Assembly (NCBI RefSeq): GCF_036320965.1
Contig: NC_092235.1
Coordinates: 9,652,651-9,716,650, forward strand
Length of the DNA: 64,000 nucleotides
Reading direction: 5' to 3'
DNA from: Panulirus ornatus
Taxonomy: Eukaryota > Arthropoda > Malacostraca > Decapoda > Palinuridae
The position numbers and the translations under genes were made by a program. Positions 12,801 through 27,000 of the stretch are shown here, piece after piece. How positions within the stretch are numbered: the stretch's first letter is position 1; the number at the start of each line of letters is the position of its first letter. The notes beneath the pieces were generated by a model. That model saw only the letters and a program-made list of their open reading frames with translations, ran no database searches and was not told where the DNA came from.

Positions 12801-15800
12801 GGATATTAACGGTAGTCGTCTCTTGATCATGGTAGAGTTGTTAGCATGGCAGATTCTCCGTAGTCTTCTGTTGATCATAGTGGTGTTGTTAGAAGGGCAG
12901 ATTAAACTTACTCTTCTGTTGATTATGGTGGTGTTGTTAGCATGGCAGATTATCCTCAGTCCTCTATTGATCATTGTGGTGCTGTTAGCATTGCAGGTAA
13001 ACTTAATCTTCTGTTGATCATGGTGGTGTTGTTAGCATGGCACCTTAAAAATAGTCTTCTGTTGATCATCGTTGTATTTTTAGCATGGCTGATTAACCGT
13101 TGTCTTCTGTTGATCATGGTGGTATGGTTAGCATGGCAGCTTAATCGTAGACTTCTGTTGATAATGGTGGTATCTTGATCATGGCATACTAACCGTATTC
13201 TTGTGTTCATCATGGTGGTGTTGTTAGCGTGGCAGATTGACTGTAGTCTTCTGTTGATGATGGTGGTGTTGTTAGCATGACAGTTTAACCTTAATCTTCT
13301 GTTGATCATGGTGGTGTTGTTAGCATGGAAAATTAACCGTAGTCCTCTGTTAAACATGGTGTTAGCATGGCAGATTAATCGTAGTCTTTTTTTTGGTGTT
13401 ATTCGCATGGCAGATTACCCGTAGTTTTCTCTTGATCACGGTGGTGTTGTTAGCATGGTAGATTAAATATACTCTTTTGTTGTTCATGGTGGTATTGTTA
13501 CCATGGCAGATTAACCGTAGTCTTATGTTGATCATGGTGGTGTTATTTCCATTGCATATTAACCGTAGTCTCCTTTTGATCATGTTAGTGTGGGTACTAT
13601 GTCAGATTAACCGTAGTCTTCTGTTGATCATGGTGGTATTTAGCATGGCATACCAACTGTAGTCTTCTGTTGATCATGGTGGTGTTGTTAGCATGGCATA
13701 TTAACCGAAGTCTTCTATATATCATTGTGGTGTTGTTAGCACGGCAGATTGATCTTAATCTTCTGTTGATCGTGGTGGTGCTCTTAGCATGGCACATTAA
13801 CCGTATTCTTCTGGTGAACATCGTAGTGTTGTTAGCATGGCTGATTAACCGTAGTCTTCTGTTGATCATGGTGGTGTTGTTAGCATGGCAGATTAACCGT
13901 AGTCTTCCACTAATCATGGTTGTTTTGTTAGCATTGCAGATTCAACGTAGTTTTCTGTTAATCATGATGGTGTTCTTATCAAGGCAGATTAACCTTAATC
14001 TTCTGTTGATCATGGGGGTGTTTGCATGGCAGGTTAACCGTACTCTTATGTTGGTCTTGTTGGTCTTGTTAGCATGGCAGATTGACCTTAATATTCTTTT
14101 GATCATGGTGGTGTTGTCAGCATTGCAGAATAACCGTAGTCTTTTGTTGATCATGGTAGTGTTGCTAACGTGGCAGATTAATCGTAGTCTTCTGTTGATC
14201 ATGGTGGTGTTGTTAGCATGGCAGATTATCTTCAATCTTCTGTTCATCGTGGTGGTGTTCTTAGAATGGCTGATTAACTGTAGTCTTCTGTATACCATGG
14301 TGGTTCTGCTAGAAAGGCAGATTAACTGTACTGTTCTAGTGAGCTTGTTGGTTTTGATATCATGGCAGATTAACCGTAGTCTTATGTTGATCATGGTGGT
14401 GTTTTTAGCATGGCATATTAAAAGTAGGGCTCATTTGACCATGGTGGTATTTTTAGCATGGCAGATCAACCGTAGTCTATACTTGATCTTGTCGGTGTTT
14501 CTAGCATGGCAGATTAACTGTAGTCTTCTGTTGATCTTGATGGTTTTGTTAGCATTGGAGATTGACCGTAGTCTTTTGTTGATCACGGTAGTGTTCCTAG
14601 CATGGCAGATAACCTGCAGTCTTCTAATGATCTTGGTGGTGTTATTAGCATGGCATATCAACCGTAGAATTCTGTTCATCATGGTGGTGTTGTTAGCATG
14701 GCAGATTAACCTTAATCTTCTGTTGATCATGGTGGTTTTCTTGGCATGGCACATTAGCCTTAGTCTTCTGTTAATTATGGTGGTATTGTTGGCACGGTAG
14801 ATTAACTGTATTCTTCAGCTGATCATAGTGGTACTGCTTGCTTGGCAGATTAACCTTAATCTTCTGTTGATCCTGGTGGTGTTGATAGAATGGCAGATCA
14901 ACCATTGTCTTCCGTTATTCTGGTGGCTTTGTTAGGATGGCAAATTAAACGTAGTCTTCCTTTGTTCTTGGTGGTGTTGTTAGCATTGGAGATTAACCGT
15001 ACCTTTCTGTTGATCATTTTGGTGTTGTTAGCATGGAAGGTTAACCTTAATCTTCTGGTGATGTTGGTGTTTATGGCATGGCAGATTAATCGTAGTATTC
15101 TGTTGATCATGGCGGTGTTGTTAGCATGGCAGATTCGCCGTAGACTTCTGTTAATATTGGTGGTGTTGTTAGCATGGCAGATTAACCGTAGTCGTCTGTT
15201 GATTATTGTGGTGTTGTTAGCATGGCAGGTTAACCATACTCTACTGTTGATCACAGTGCTGTTGTTAGCATGGCAGATTACACGTCGTTGTCTGTTGATC
15301 ATGGTGGAATTGTTAGCATGGCAGTTTAACCTTAATCATCTGTTGATCATGGTGGGGTTCTTAGAGTGGCATATTAACCGTAGTCTTCTGTTGATCTTGG
15401 TGGTAATGTTTGAATGGCAGAATAACAGTAGTGTACCGTTAATCTTCATGGTGTCGTTAGCATGGCAGATTAACCTTAGTCGTCTGTTGAACATGGTGGT
15501 GTTGTTGAAATATCAGGTTAACCATACTCTATCATTGATCATGGTGCTGTTGTTAGCATAGCAATTACCGTAGGCTTCTGTTGACCATGGTGGTGTTGTC
15601 AGTATGGAAGATTAACCTTAATCATCTGTTGATCACGGTGGGGTTCCTAGCATGGCATATTAACCGTAGTCTTTTGTTGATCTTTGTGGTGTTGTTATCA
15701 TGGCAGATTAACAATACTGTTCGATCTATCTTGGTGGTGTTGTTAACATGCAGATTATACGTCGTCTTCTGTTGATCATGGTGGTGTGTGAGCATGGCCG

Positions 15801-16251
15801 ATTAACCTTAACCATCTGTTGATCAAGGTGGGGTTCTTAGCATGGCATATTAGCCGTAGTCTTCTGTTGATTATGGTGGTGTTTTTTCGCATGGCAGATT
15901 AACCGTATTCTTCTGCTGGTCATATTGGTGTTGTTACCATGGAAGATTAACCGTAGTCTTCTCTTGATCTTGGTGGTGTTGTTCGCTTGCCAGATTATCT
16001 GTAGTCTTTTGTTGATCAAAATGGTGTCGTTAGTATAACAGATTAACCGTAGTCTGCTGGTCTTGATGGTATTGTTAGCAAGGCGGGTTAAGTGGTCTTC
16101 TGTTGATCATGGTAGTGTTGTTAGCATGGGATATTGACCGTTGTCTTAGCTTGATCTTGGTGGCGTTGTTAGCATGCCATATTAACCGTAGTTTTCGATT
16201 GTTCATGGTGGTGTTGTTAGCATAACAGACTAACTGTAGTCTTCTGTTGAT

Positions 16252-16277
16252 CGTTTTTTGTTGTTGTTGTTGTTGTT
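16252..16277. repeat. Short TTG microsatellite inside one 48-bp unit
   Basis: One unit has its TTGTTG core expanded into an uninterrupted run of GTT/TTG triplets after a short T run. It looks like replication slippage inside the array. Confidence 0.7.
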
Positions 16278-19200
16278 AGTATAGCTGCTTAACCGTAATC
16301 TTCTGTTGATGATGGTTGTGTTAATGGAATGGCAGGTTAACCGCAATCTCCTGATGATCATGGTGGTGTTGTTAGCATGACAGATTAACAGTAGTCTTCT
16401 GTTTATGATGGTGGTATTGTTAGCATGGCATATTGACCGTAGTCTTATGTTGATCATGGTGGTATTTTAGCATGGTATATCAACAGTAGTCTTCTGTTGA
16501 TCATGGTGGTGTTGTTAGGAGGGCAGATTATACGTAGTCTTCTGGTGAACTTGTTGTTATCATGGCATATTAACCGTAGTCATCTGTTGATCATGGTGGT
16601 GTTGTTAGCATGGCAGATTCACCGTAGTCTTCCTTTGATCTTGGTGGTGCTCTTAGGATTGCAGATGAACTGTAGTCTTCTGTTCATCATTGTGGTGTTG
16701 TTAGTATGGAACGTTAACCATATTCTACTGTTGATCACGGTGCTGTTGTTAGCATGACAGATTATACGTCGTCTTCTGTTGATCATGGTGGTGTGGTGAG
16801 CATGGCCGATTAACCTTAATCATCTGTTGATCATGGTGGGGTTATTAGTATGGCATATTAATCGTAGTCTTCTTTTGATCTTGTTGGTATTGTTAGCATG
16901 GCAGATTAGGAGTAGTGTGCTGTTTATCTTGGTGGTGTTATCATGGCAGATTAACCGTACTCTTCTGTTGATCATTGTGGTGTTGTTAACATGGCAGGTT
17001 AACCATACTCCACTGCTGATCATGATGCTGTTGTTAGCATAGCAATTTACTGTATTCTTCTGTTGACCATGGTGGTGTTGCCATCATGGAAGATCAGCCT
17101 TAATCATCTGTTGATCATGGTGGGCTTCTTAGCATGGCACATTAACCGTAGTCTTTTAATGATCTTTATGGTGTTGTTACCATGGAAGATTAACAATGTT
17201 GTTCTGTTTATCTCGATGGTGTTGTTAGCATGGCAGATCAACCGTAGTCCTCTGTTGATTATGGTGGTATTTAGCTTGGCAGATTAACCGTAGTCTTCTG
17301 TTGATTGTGGTGGTATTCTTCTGCTGGTCATATTGGTGTTGACACCATGGCAGATTAACCGTAGTCTTCTCATGATCTTGGTTGTGTTGTTAGTTTGCCA
17401 GATTAACCGTAGTCTTTTGCTGATCATGGTAGTGTTGTTAGCATAACAAATTAACCGTAATCATCTGTTGCTTATGATGGTGTTGTTAGCATGGCAAAGT
17501 AACCGTAGTCGTCTGTTGATCATGGTGGTGTTGTAAGCATGGCAGGTTAACTGAAATCTCCTGTTGATCATGGTGGTGTTTTAGCATAACAGATTAACTG
17601 CAGTCTTCTGTTGATCTTGATGGTGTTGTTAGTAAGGCAGATTAACCGTAGTCTTCTGTTAATCATGATAGTGTTGTTACCATGGCAATTCAACCGTTGT
17701 GTTATCTTGATCTTGGTGGTGTTGTTGGCATAACCTATTAATCGTTGTTTTCTGTTGTCTTGGTGGTGCTGTTAGCATAACAGATAAACCGTGGTCTTCT
17801 GTTGATCGTGGTGGTGTTGTTAGGATGGCAGCTTAACCGTTGTCTTCTGTTGATGATGGTGGTGTTGTTAGTATGGCAGGTTAACCGCAATCTCCTGTTG
17901 ATCATGGTGGTGTTCTTACTATTGAAAAATTACCGTAGTCTTATGTTGATCTTGGTGGTGTTGTTAGTATGGCAGATTAACCGTAGTCTTCCCTTTATGA
18001 AGATGGTTTTCTTAGCATGGCAGATTAACCGTAACCTCCTGTTAATCTTGGTTGTGGTGTTTGCATGGCTGATTAACCGTGGTCTCCTGTTGATCACGGT
18101 GGTGTTGTTAGTATGGCAGATTAACCTTAATCTTCTGGTGGTAATGTTGGTGATCTTAGCATCGCACATTAACCTTGGTTTTCTGTTGATTTTTGTGGTG
18201 TTGTTAGCATGGCAGATTAAACGTAGTCTTCTGTTGATCTTGGTGGTGTTGTTAGAAAGGCAAATTAACCGTAGTCTTCTACTGTTAATGGTGGTGGTGT
18301 TAGCATGCCAGATTAACCTTAATCTTCTGTTGATCATAGTGGTGAAATTGGCATGGCACATTAACCGTAGTCTTCTGTTATCATAGTGGTGTTGTTAGCA
18401 TGGTATATTAACAATCGTCTTCTGTTGATCATGGTGGTGGTGTTACCATGGCAGATTAAACGTAGTCATATATTGATCATGATTGTGTTGTTAGCATGGC
18501 GGATTAACCGTAGTCTCCTATTGATTGGGTTGGTGTAGTTAACTTGGCATTTTAATAATAATCTTCTGCTGATCATGGTGATACTGTTAGCATGGCATAC
18601 TAACCGTAGTCTTCTTTTGTTCATGGTGGTGTTGTTAGTATGGTAGACTAACCGTAGTCTTTTGTTGATTATGGTGGTGTTGCTAGCATGGCAGATTAAC
18701 TGTATTCTACTGCCGATCATGGTGGTGTTATTACCATGGCAGATTAACCGTAGTCTTCTGTTGATCAGGGTGGTGTTGTTTGTAAGACAGATTAACCTTG
18801 ATCCTCTGGTGATCATGGTGTTGTTCTTAGAATGGCACATTAACCGTAGTCTCATCTTTATCTTGGTGGTGTTGTTATCATGGCACATTAACTGTAGTCT
18901 TATGTTTATCTTGGTTGCGTTGTTATCATGGCATATTAAACGTAGTCTTCTGTTGATCTGGGTGGTGTTGTTAGCAAGGCACATTAACCGTAATCAACTG
19001 GTGATCATGGCGTTTGTCTTAACATGGCACATCAACCGTAGTCTTATGTTTATCTTGGTGGTGTTATCACGGCATGTAATCTTCTGTTGATCATGATGGT
19101 GTTGTTAGCATGACAGATAAACCGTAGTCTTCTGTTGACCATGGTGCTGTTGTAAGCTTGGCAGATTAACCATAGTCTTCTGTTGATCAGCGTGGTGTTG

Positions 19201-22200
19201 TTAGTAAGGCAGATTAACCTTAATCCTTCGGTGATCATGGTGTTTTTCTTAACATGGCACATTCACCGTAGTCTTATGTTTATCTTGGTAGTGTTGTTAT
19301 CATGGCACATTGACCATAGTCTTATGTTTATCTTGGTGATGTTGTTATAATGACAGATTAACAGTAATCTTCTGTTGATTATGATAATGTTGCTAGCATA
19401 GCAGATTAATTGCAATCTCCTAATTATCTTGATGGTGGTGTTAGCATGGCAGATCAACCGTAGTCCCCTGTTGATCTTGGTGGTGTTCTTAACTTGGCAG
19501 ATTACCCGGGGTCTTCTGTTGATCATGGTGTTGTTATTAGCATTGGAGATGAACCGTAGTCTTCTACTGATCATGGTGGTGTTGTTAGTATGGCAGATTT
19601 AACGTAGTCTTCTGTTGGTCTTGGTGGTGTTGTTAGCATGGCATATCAACCGCAGAGTTCATTTGACCATGGTAGTATTGTTAGCATAGCAGATTAACCG
19701 TAGTCAATTCTTGATTTTGTTGGTGTTTTTAATATGGCAGATTAACCGTAGTCTTCTGTTGATCTTGGTGGTGTTGTTAGCATGGGAGATTAACCGTAGT
19801 CTTCTGTCGATCATGGTAGTGTTGCTAGCATGGCAGATTAACTGCTGTCTTATAATGGTCTTGGTGGTGTTTTTAGCATGGCAGAGTAACCGTAGTCTCC
19901 TGTTGATCTTTGTGGTGTGCTTAACATGGCAGATTAGCTGCAGTCTTCTGTTGATCATGATGGTGTTGTTAGCATTGGAGATTACCCGTGGTCTTCTGCT
20001 GATCATGGTGGTGTTGTTAGCATGGCAGATTAAACGTAGTTTTCCTTTGATCTTGGTGGTGTTGTTAGCATGGCAGATTAACCATAATCTTTTGTTGATC
20101 ATGGTGATTCTTTTAGCATGGCACATTAGCCTTAGTCATCTGTTGATTATGGTGGTGTTGTTTGCATGGTAGATTAACTGTATTCTTCTGTTGATCATGG
20201 TGGTGTTGTTTGCATGGCAGATTAACCGTAGTATTCTATTTATCTTGGTGGTGTTGTTAGAATGACAAATTAACCATAGTCATCTGTTGATCATGGTGGT
20301 TTTGTTAGCATGGCAAATTAAACGTAGTCTTCCTTTGATCTTGATGGTGTTCTTAGCATGGGATATTAACCGTAGTTTTCAGTTGATAATTTTGGTGTTG
20401 TTAGAAAGAAAGATTAAAATTGATCTTTTAGTGATCTTGGTGTTTTAGCGTGTCAGAATAATCGTAGTCTTCTCTTGATAAATGGTGGCCTTGCTAGCAT
20501 GGCAGATTAACCGTAGTCTTCAGTTGATCTTGGTGGGGTTTTAGCATGGCGGAATAACCCTAGTCTGTTGATCATGGTGGAATTGTTAGCGTGGCAGATC
20601 AAACGTACTCTTCTGGTGAACTTGGTGGTGTTGTTGGCAGGGAAGATTAACCGTGCCCTCCTGTTGAATCTTGGTGGTGTTGTTAGCATGGCAGATTCAC
20701 CGTAGTCTTCTGTTGATCTTGGTGGTGTTCTTACATGGCAGATTAACGGTAGTCTTCTGTTGATCATTGCGGTGTTGTCAGCATGGCCGGTTAACCATAC
20801 TCTGCTGCTGATCATGGCGTTGTTGTTAGCATGGCAGAATAGCCGTATTTTTCTGTTGATCATGGTGGTGTTGTTAGCATGGCAGATTAACCTTAATCAT
20901 CTGTTGATCATGGTGGGGTACTTAGCATGGTATGTTAACCGTATTCTTCTCTTCATCTTGGTGATGTTGTTAGCATAGCAGATTAACAGTAGTTTGCTGT
21001 TTATCTTAGCGGTGTTGTTAGAATGGCAGATTAACGTTAGTCTTCTGTTGATCATGGTTGTGTTATTAGCATGGCAAGTTAACCATACTCTACTGTTGAT
21101 CATGGTGTTGCTCTTAGCTTGGCAATTTAAACGTAGTCTTCTGTTAACCATAATGGTGTTGTCAGCATGGCAGATTAACCTTAATCATCTGTTGATCATG
21201 GTGGGTTTCTTAGCATGGCATATCAACCGTAGTCTTCTGTTGATCTGGGTGATGTTGTTAGCATGGCAGATTAACAGTCGTGTTCCGTTGATCTTGGTGG
21301 TGCTGTAAGTATGGCAGATTAACCGTATTCTTCTGCTGATCATATTGGTGTTGTTACCATGACAGGTTAACCGTAGTCTTTTCTTGATCTTGGTGGTGTT
21401 GTTAGCTTCGCAGATTATGCAGTCTTTTGTTGATCATGATGTTGTTGTTAGCACAACAGCTTAACCGTAGCCATCTGTTAATCATGTGGTATTTCTAGCA
21501 TGGCATATTAACCGTAGTCATCTGTTGATCATGGTGGTGTTGTAAGCATGGATGGTTAACCGCAATCTCCTGTTCATCATGGTGGTGTTGATAGCATGGA
21601 AACTTAACCGTAGTCTTCTGTTGATCATGGTGGTGTTGTTAGCAAGACAGGTCAACCGTAGTCTTCTGTTGATCATGGTAGTGTTGTTGGCATGGCAGAT
21701 TAATCGTAGTTTTTTGTTGATCATGGTGGTGTTGTTAGCATAACAGATTAACCGTAGTTTTCTGTTGATCGAGGTGGTGTTATTAGTATGGCAGCTTAAC
21801 CGTACTCTTTTGTTCATCATGGTGGTGTTGTTAGTATGGCAGGTTAACTGCAATCTCCTGTTGATCATGGTGGTGTTGTTAGCATTGAAAATTGATCGTA
21901 GTCTTCTGTCGACCTTGGTGGGGTTGTTTACATGACAAATTAACCGTAGTCATCTGTTTATCATGGTGGTGTTGTTAGCACTGCAGATCAACGTATTCTT
22001 CTCTTGATCTTGGTGGTGTTGTTTGCATGGCAGATTAACCGTAGACTCCTGTTGACCATGGTGGTGTTGTTAGCACGGCAGATTCACCTTAATCTTCCGG
22101 TGATAATGGTGATGTTAGCATCGCACATTAAGAGTAGTCTTCTGTTGATTATAGTGGCGGTGTTAGCATGACAGATTAACCTTAATCTTCTGTTGATCAT

Positions 22201-22480
22201 GGTGGTGTTGTTAGCATGGCACTTTAAGCGTAGTCTTCTGTTGATCATAGTGGTGTTGTTACCATGGCAGATTAAACGTAGTCTTATTTTGATTATGGTG
22301 GTGTTGTTAGCATGGCAGATTAGCCGTAACCTCCTGTTGATCTTGGTGGTGTTGTCTGCATGGCAGATTAATCGTAGTCACGTTGTTCAAGGTAGTGTTG
22401 TTAGCATAGCAGATTAACCTTAATCTTCTGTTGATCATGGTGGTGTTCTTAGCATAGCAGATTAACCGCAGTCTTCTGTT

Positions 22481-24020
22481 GATTATTGTGGTTTGTTAGC
22501 GTGGCACATTAACAGTAGTCTTTTGTTGATCATGGTGGTGTTGTTAGCATATCATATTAATTATAGTCTTCTGTTGATCGTGGTGGTGTTACCATGGCAG
22601 ATTAAACGTAGTCTTATGTTGATCATGGTGGTGTTAGTGCAGTAGATTAACCGTAGTCTTCTTTTGATCATGGTAGTGAAGTTACCATGGCGGATTAATT
22701 GTAGTCTTCTGTTGATCATGTTGGTATTGTTAGCATAGCATACTAACCGTAGTTTTCTGTTGATCATGGTGGTGTTGTGAGCATAGTGGATTAACCTCAG
22801 TCTTCTGTTGATCTTGGTGGTGTTATCATGGCAGATTAACCGTAGTCTTGTGTTGATTATTGTGGTTTGTGAGCACGACAGATTGACCTTAGTCTTCTGT
22901 TGATCTTGGTGGTGCTGTTAGCATGGCAGATTAAATGTAGTCATCTCTTGATCATGGTGGTGTTGTTAACATGGCAGGTTAACCATACTCTACTGTTGAT
23001 CATGGTGCTGTTGTTAGCATGGCAATTAAACCGTAGTCTTTTGTTGACCATGGAGGTGTTGTCAGCATGGAAGATTAACCTTAATCATCTGTCGATCATG
23101 GTGAGGTTCTTAGCATGGCATATTAACCGTCGTCTTCTGTTGATCTTGGTGATGTTGTTAGCATGGCAGATTAACCTTAATCTTCCGGTGATAATGGTGG
23201 TGATGTTAGCGCACATTAAGAGTAGTCTTCCGTTGATTATGGTGTCGTTGTTAGCATGGCAGATTAACCATAGTCTTCTGTTGATCTTGGTGGTGTTGTT
23301 AGAAAGACAGATTAACCGTAGTCTTCTATTGATCATGGTGGCATTGTTAGCATGACAGATTAACCTTAATCTTCTGTTGATCATGGTGGTGTTGTCAGCT
23401 TGGCACATTAACCGTAGTCTTCTATTGATCATAGTGGTGTTGTTACCATGGCAGATTAATCGTAGTCTTGTGTTGATTATGGCGGTGTTGTTAGCATGGC
23501 AGATTAACCGTAACCTCCTGTTGATCTTGGTGTGTTGTTTGTATGGCAGATTAATCGCAGTCATGTTGTTCAAGGTCGTGTTATTAGCATAGCGGATCAA
23601 CCTTAATCTTCTGTTGATAATGGTGGTGTTCTTAGCATGCAAGATTAACCGCAGTCTTCTGTTGATTATTGTGGTTTGTTAGCATGGCAGATTGACCTTA
23701 GTCTTCTGTTGATCTTGGTGGTGTTGTTAGCGTGGCACATTAACTGTAGTCTTTTGTTGATCATGGTGGTGTTGTTAGCATATCATATTAACCATAGTCT
23801 TCTGTTCATCATGGTGGTGTTACCATGGAAGATTAAACGTAGACTCATGTTGATCATGGTGGTGTTAGCGTGGTAGATTAACCGTAGTCTCATTTTGATC
23901 ATGGTGGTGAAGTTACCATGGCGGATTAACCGTAGTCTTCTATTGATCATGTTGGTATTGTTAGCATAGCATACTAACCGTAGTTTTCTGTTGATCATGG
24001 TGATGTTGTTAGCATAGCGG
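22481..24020. repeat. Duplicated block of array 1, offset about 1,182-1,231 bp
   Basis: The rare sequence GATTATTGTGGTTTGTTAGC occurs at 22,481 and 23,663. The following units (including TTAGCATATCATATTAA and GAAGTTACCATGGCGG) occur in the same order in both. The offset grows from 1,182 to 1,231 bp, so the second copy gained about one extra unit. Confidence 0.7.
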
Positions 24021-27000
24021 ATTAACCTCAGTCTTCTGATGATCTTGGTGGTAGTGCTATCATGGCAGATTATCCGTAGTCTTCTGTTGATCATGGAGGC
24101 GTTGTTAGCACGGCAGATTAACCGTAGTCGTCTGTTGATCATGGTGGTGTTTTTAGCATGGTAGATCAACCATAGTCTTCCGTTGATCATGGTTGTGTTT
24201 TTATGGAAGATTACAATAGTCTTCTGTTAATCATGGTGGTGTTCTTAGCAGGGCAGATTAACCTTAGTCGTCTATTGATCAAAGGGCTGTTTGCATGGCA
24301 GGTTCACCGTGGTATTCTGTTGGTCTTATTGGTGCTGTTAGCATGGCAGATTTACCGTCGTCTTCTCTTGATTATGGTGTTGTTGTTAGCATGCCAGATT
24401 AAACGTAGTCGTTTGTTGATCATAGTGGTGTTGTTAACATAGCTGATTAACCGTAGCCATCTATTGATAGTAGTGGTGTTGTTAGCATGGTAAGGTAACC
24501 GTAATCATCTGTTGGTCATGGTGGTGTTGTAAGCATGGCAAGTTAACCGAAATCTCCTGTTGATCATGGTGGTGCTGTTAGCATTGAAAATTAACCGTAG
24601 TCTTCTTTTGATCTTGGTGCTGTTGGAAAGTTACATTAACCGTAATCTTCTGTTTCTCATGGTGGTGCTGTTAGCATGGCAGATGAACCGTAGTCTCCTG
24701 TTGATCATGGTGGTGATGTAAGGATGACAGATTAACCGTACTCTTCTGTTGATCATGGTGGTATTATTAGCATGGCATACTAACCGTAGTCTTCTGTTCA
24801 TCATTGTGGCGTTCTTAGCATAGCAGATTAACCGTACTCTTTTGTTGATCTTGGTGGTGTTGTTAGCGTGGCAGATTGACCATAGTCTTCTGGTTGTCAT
24901 GTTGGTGTTGTTAGCATGGGAGATTAACCTTAATCTTATGCTCATCATGGTGGTGTCTTCTGTTGATTTTGGTGGTGTTGTTAGCAAAGGAGATTAACTG
25001 TAGTCTTTTGTTTATCATGGTATTATTGCTAGCATGGCAGATTAACTGCAGTCTTCTAATGATCTTGGTGTTGTTGTTAGCATGAGAGATTAACCGTAGT
25101 CTCCTGTTAATCTTAGTGGTGTTCTAAACATGGCAGATTACCCAGAGTCTTCTGCTGATCGTGGTGGTTTTGTTAGCATTGGACATTAACCGCAGTCTTC
25201 TGCTGATCATGGTGGTGTTGTTAACATGGCAGATTAAGCGTAGTCTTCTGTTGATCTTTTTGGTGTTTTTAGCATCGCATATTAACCGTAGTCTTCTGTT
25301 CATCATGGTGGTGATGGTAGCATGGCAGATTAAGCTTACTTTTCTGTTGATCATGGTGGTTTTCTTAGCATGGGACATTAGCCTTGGTCTTCTGTTTATT
25401 ATGGTGGTGCTGTTAGCATGGTACATTAACCGTATTCTTCTGTTGATTATGGTGGTGTTGTTTTCATGGCAGATTAACCGTAGTATCCTCTTGATCTTAG
25501 TGGTGTTGTTAGAATAGCAGATTAACCATAGTTTTCTGTTGATCATGGTGGTTTTGTTAGCATGACAAATCAACTGTAGTCTTCCTTTGATCTTGGTGGT
25601 GTTGTTAGCATGGGAGATTATTCGTAGTTTTCTATTGATCATTTCGGTGTTGTTAGCATGGAAGATTAACCATAATCTTTTGGTGATCTTCGTGGTGCTT
25701 TTAGCATGACAGATTAATGGTGGTCTTCTCTCCATCATGGTGTTGTTGCTAGCATGGCAGATTACCCGTAGTCTTCAGTTGATCTTTGTGGTGTTGTTAG
25801 CATGGCATATTAACCGTAGTCTTCTGTTGATCATGGTCTTATTGTTAGCATGGTATAGTAACCGTAGTCTTCTCGTGAACTTGGTGGTGTCGTTAGCATG
25901 GCAGGTTAATTGTAGTCTTCTGTTGATCATTGTGATGTTGTTAGCATAGCAGATTAACCGTTGTCTTCTGTTGATCATGGTGGTGTTGTTAGCATGGCAT
26001 ATTAACCTTAATCCTCATCATGGTAGGGTTCTTAGCACGGCATATTAACCGTAGTCATCTGTTGATCTTGGTGGTGTTGTTAGCATGGCAGATTAACCTT
26101 AATGTTATCTTGATCATGGTGGTGCTGTTAGCATGGCAGATTAACTATAGTATCCTGTTGATCATGGTGGTGTTGTTAACATGGCAGGTTAACCATACTC
26201 TACTGTTGATCATAGTGCTGTTGCTAGCATGGCAATTTAACCGTAGTCTTTTGTTTACCATGGAGGTGTTGTCAGCATGGAAGATTAACCTTAATCATCT
26301 GTTGATCATGGTGGGGTTCTTAGTATGGCATATTAACCGTCGTCTTCTGTTGATCTTGGTGATGTTGTTAGCATGGCAGATTAACAGTAGTGTTCTGTTG
26401 ATCTTGGTAGTGTTGTTAGCACGACAGATAAACCGTATTCTTCTGCTGATGATATTGGTGTTGTTACCATGGCAGATTAACCGTAGTCTTCTACTGATCT
26501 TGGTGGTGTTGTTAGCTTGATCGTGGTGGTGGTGTTAGCATGGCACTTTAACCGTACTTTTCTGTTGATCATGTTGGTATTGTTAGTATGGCAGATTAAC
26601 TGTAATCTCTTTTTGATCATGGTTGTGTTGTTAACATTGAAGACTAACCGTAGTCTTCTGCTGATCTTGGTGATGTTGTTAGTATGGGATATCAACCTTA
26701 GTCTTCTGTTCATCGAGGTGGTGGTGTTAGCCTGGCAGCTTTACCGTACTCTTCTGTTGATCATGGTGGTATTGTTAGTGTGGCGGGTTAACCGCAATCT
26801 CCTGTTGATCATGGTGGTGTTGTTAACACTGTTAGTTAACCGTAGTCTTTTGTTGATCTTGGTGGTATTGTCAGCATGGCAGATTTACCGTAGGCTTCTT
26901 TTCATTATGGTAGTGTTGTTAGCAGACAGATTACCGTAGTCTTCTCTTGATGTTGATGGTATTGTTACCATGGCAGATTAACCGGAGTCTCCTGTTGACC

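Larger units (their letters stand above)
15180..26400. repeat. Domain of array 1 with a recurring 288-bp (six-unit) higher-order block
   Basis: A block marked by TTAACCATACTCTACTG, then a unit with GGTGCTGTTGTTAGC, then CTTAATCATCTGTTGATC, then GGTGGGGTTCTTAGC recurs with the marker at about 15,231, 15,519, 16,715, 17,000, 20,792, 21,080, 22,980 and 26,190. Within the pairs the spacing is 288, 285 and 288 bp, about six 48-bp units. The distance 17,000 to 20,792 is 3,792 bp, exactly 79 units. Single relatives also appear near 5,480 and 7,040. Confidence 0.7.

Noticed and set aside
13670..14800. Long open frame (376 codons) of hydrophobic repeats on the plus strand
   Set aside because: It is the 48-bp unit read in one frame; similar frames occur on both strands throughout the array and end at random indels. 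No start context, splice signal or non-repeat domain.
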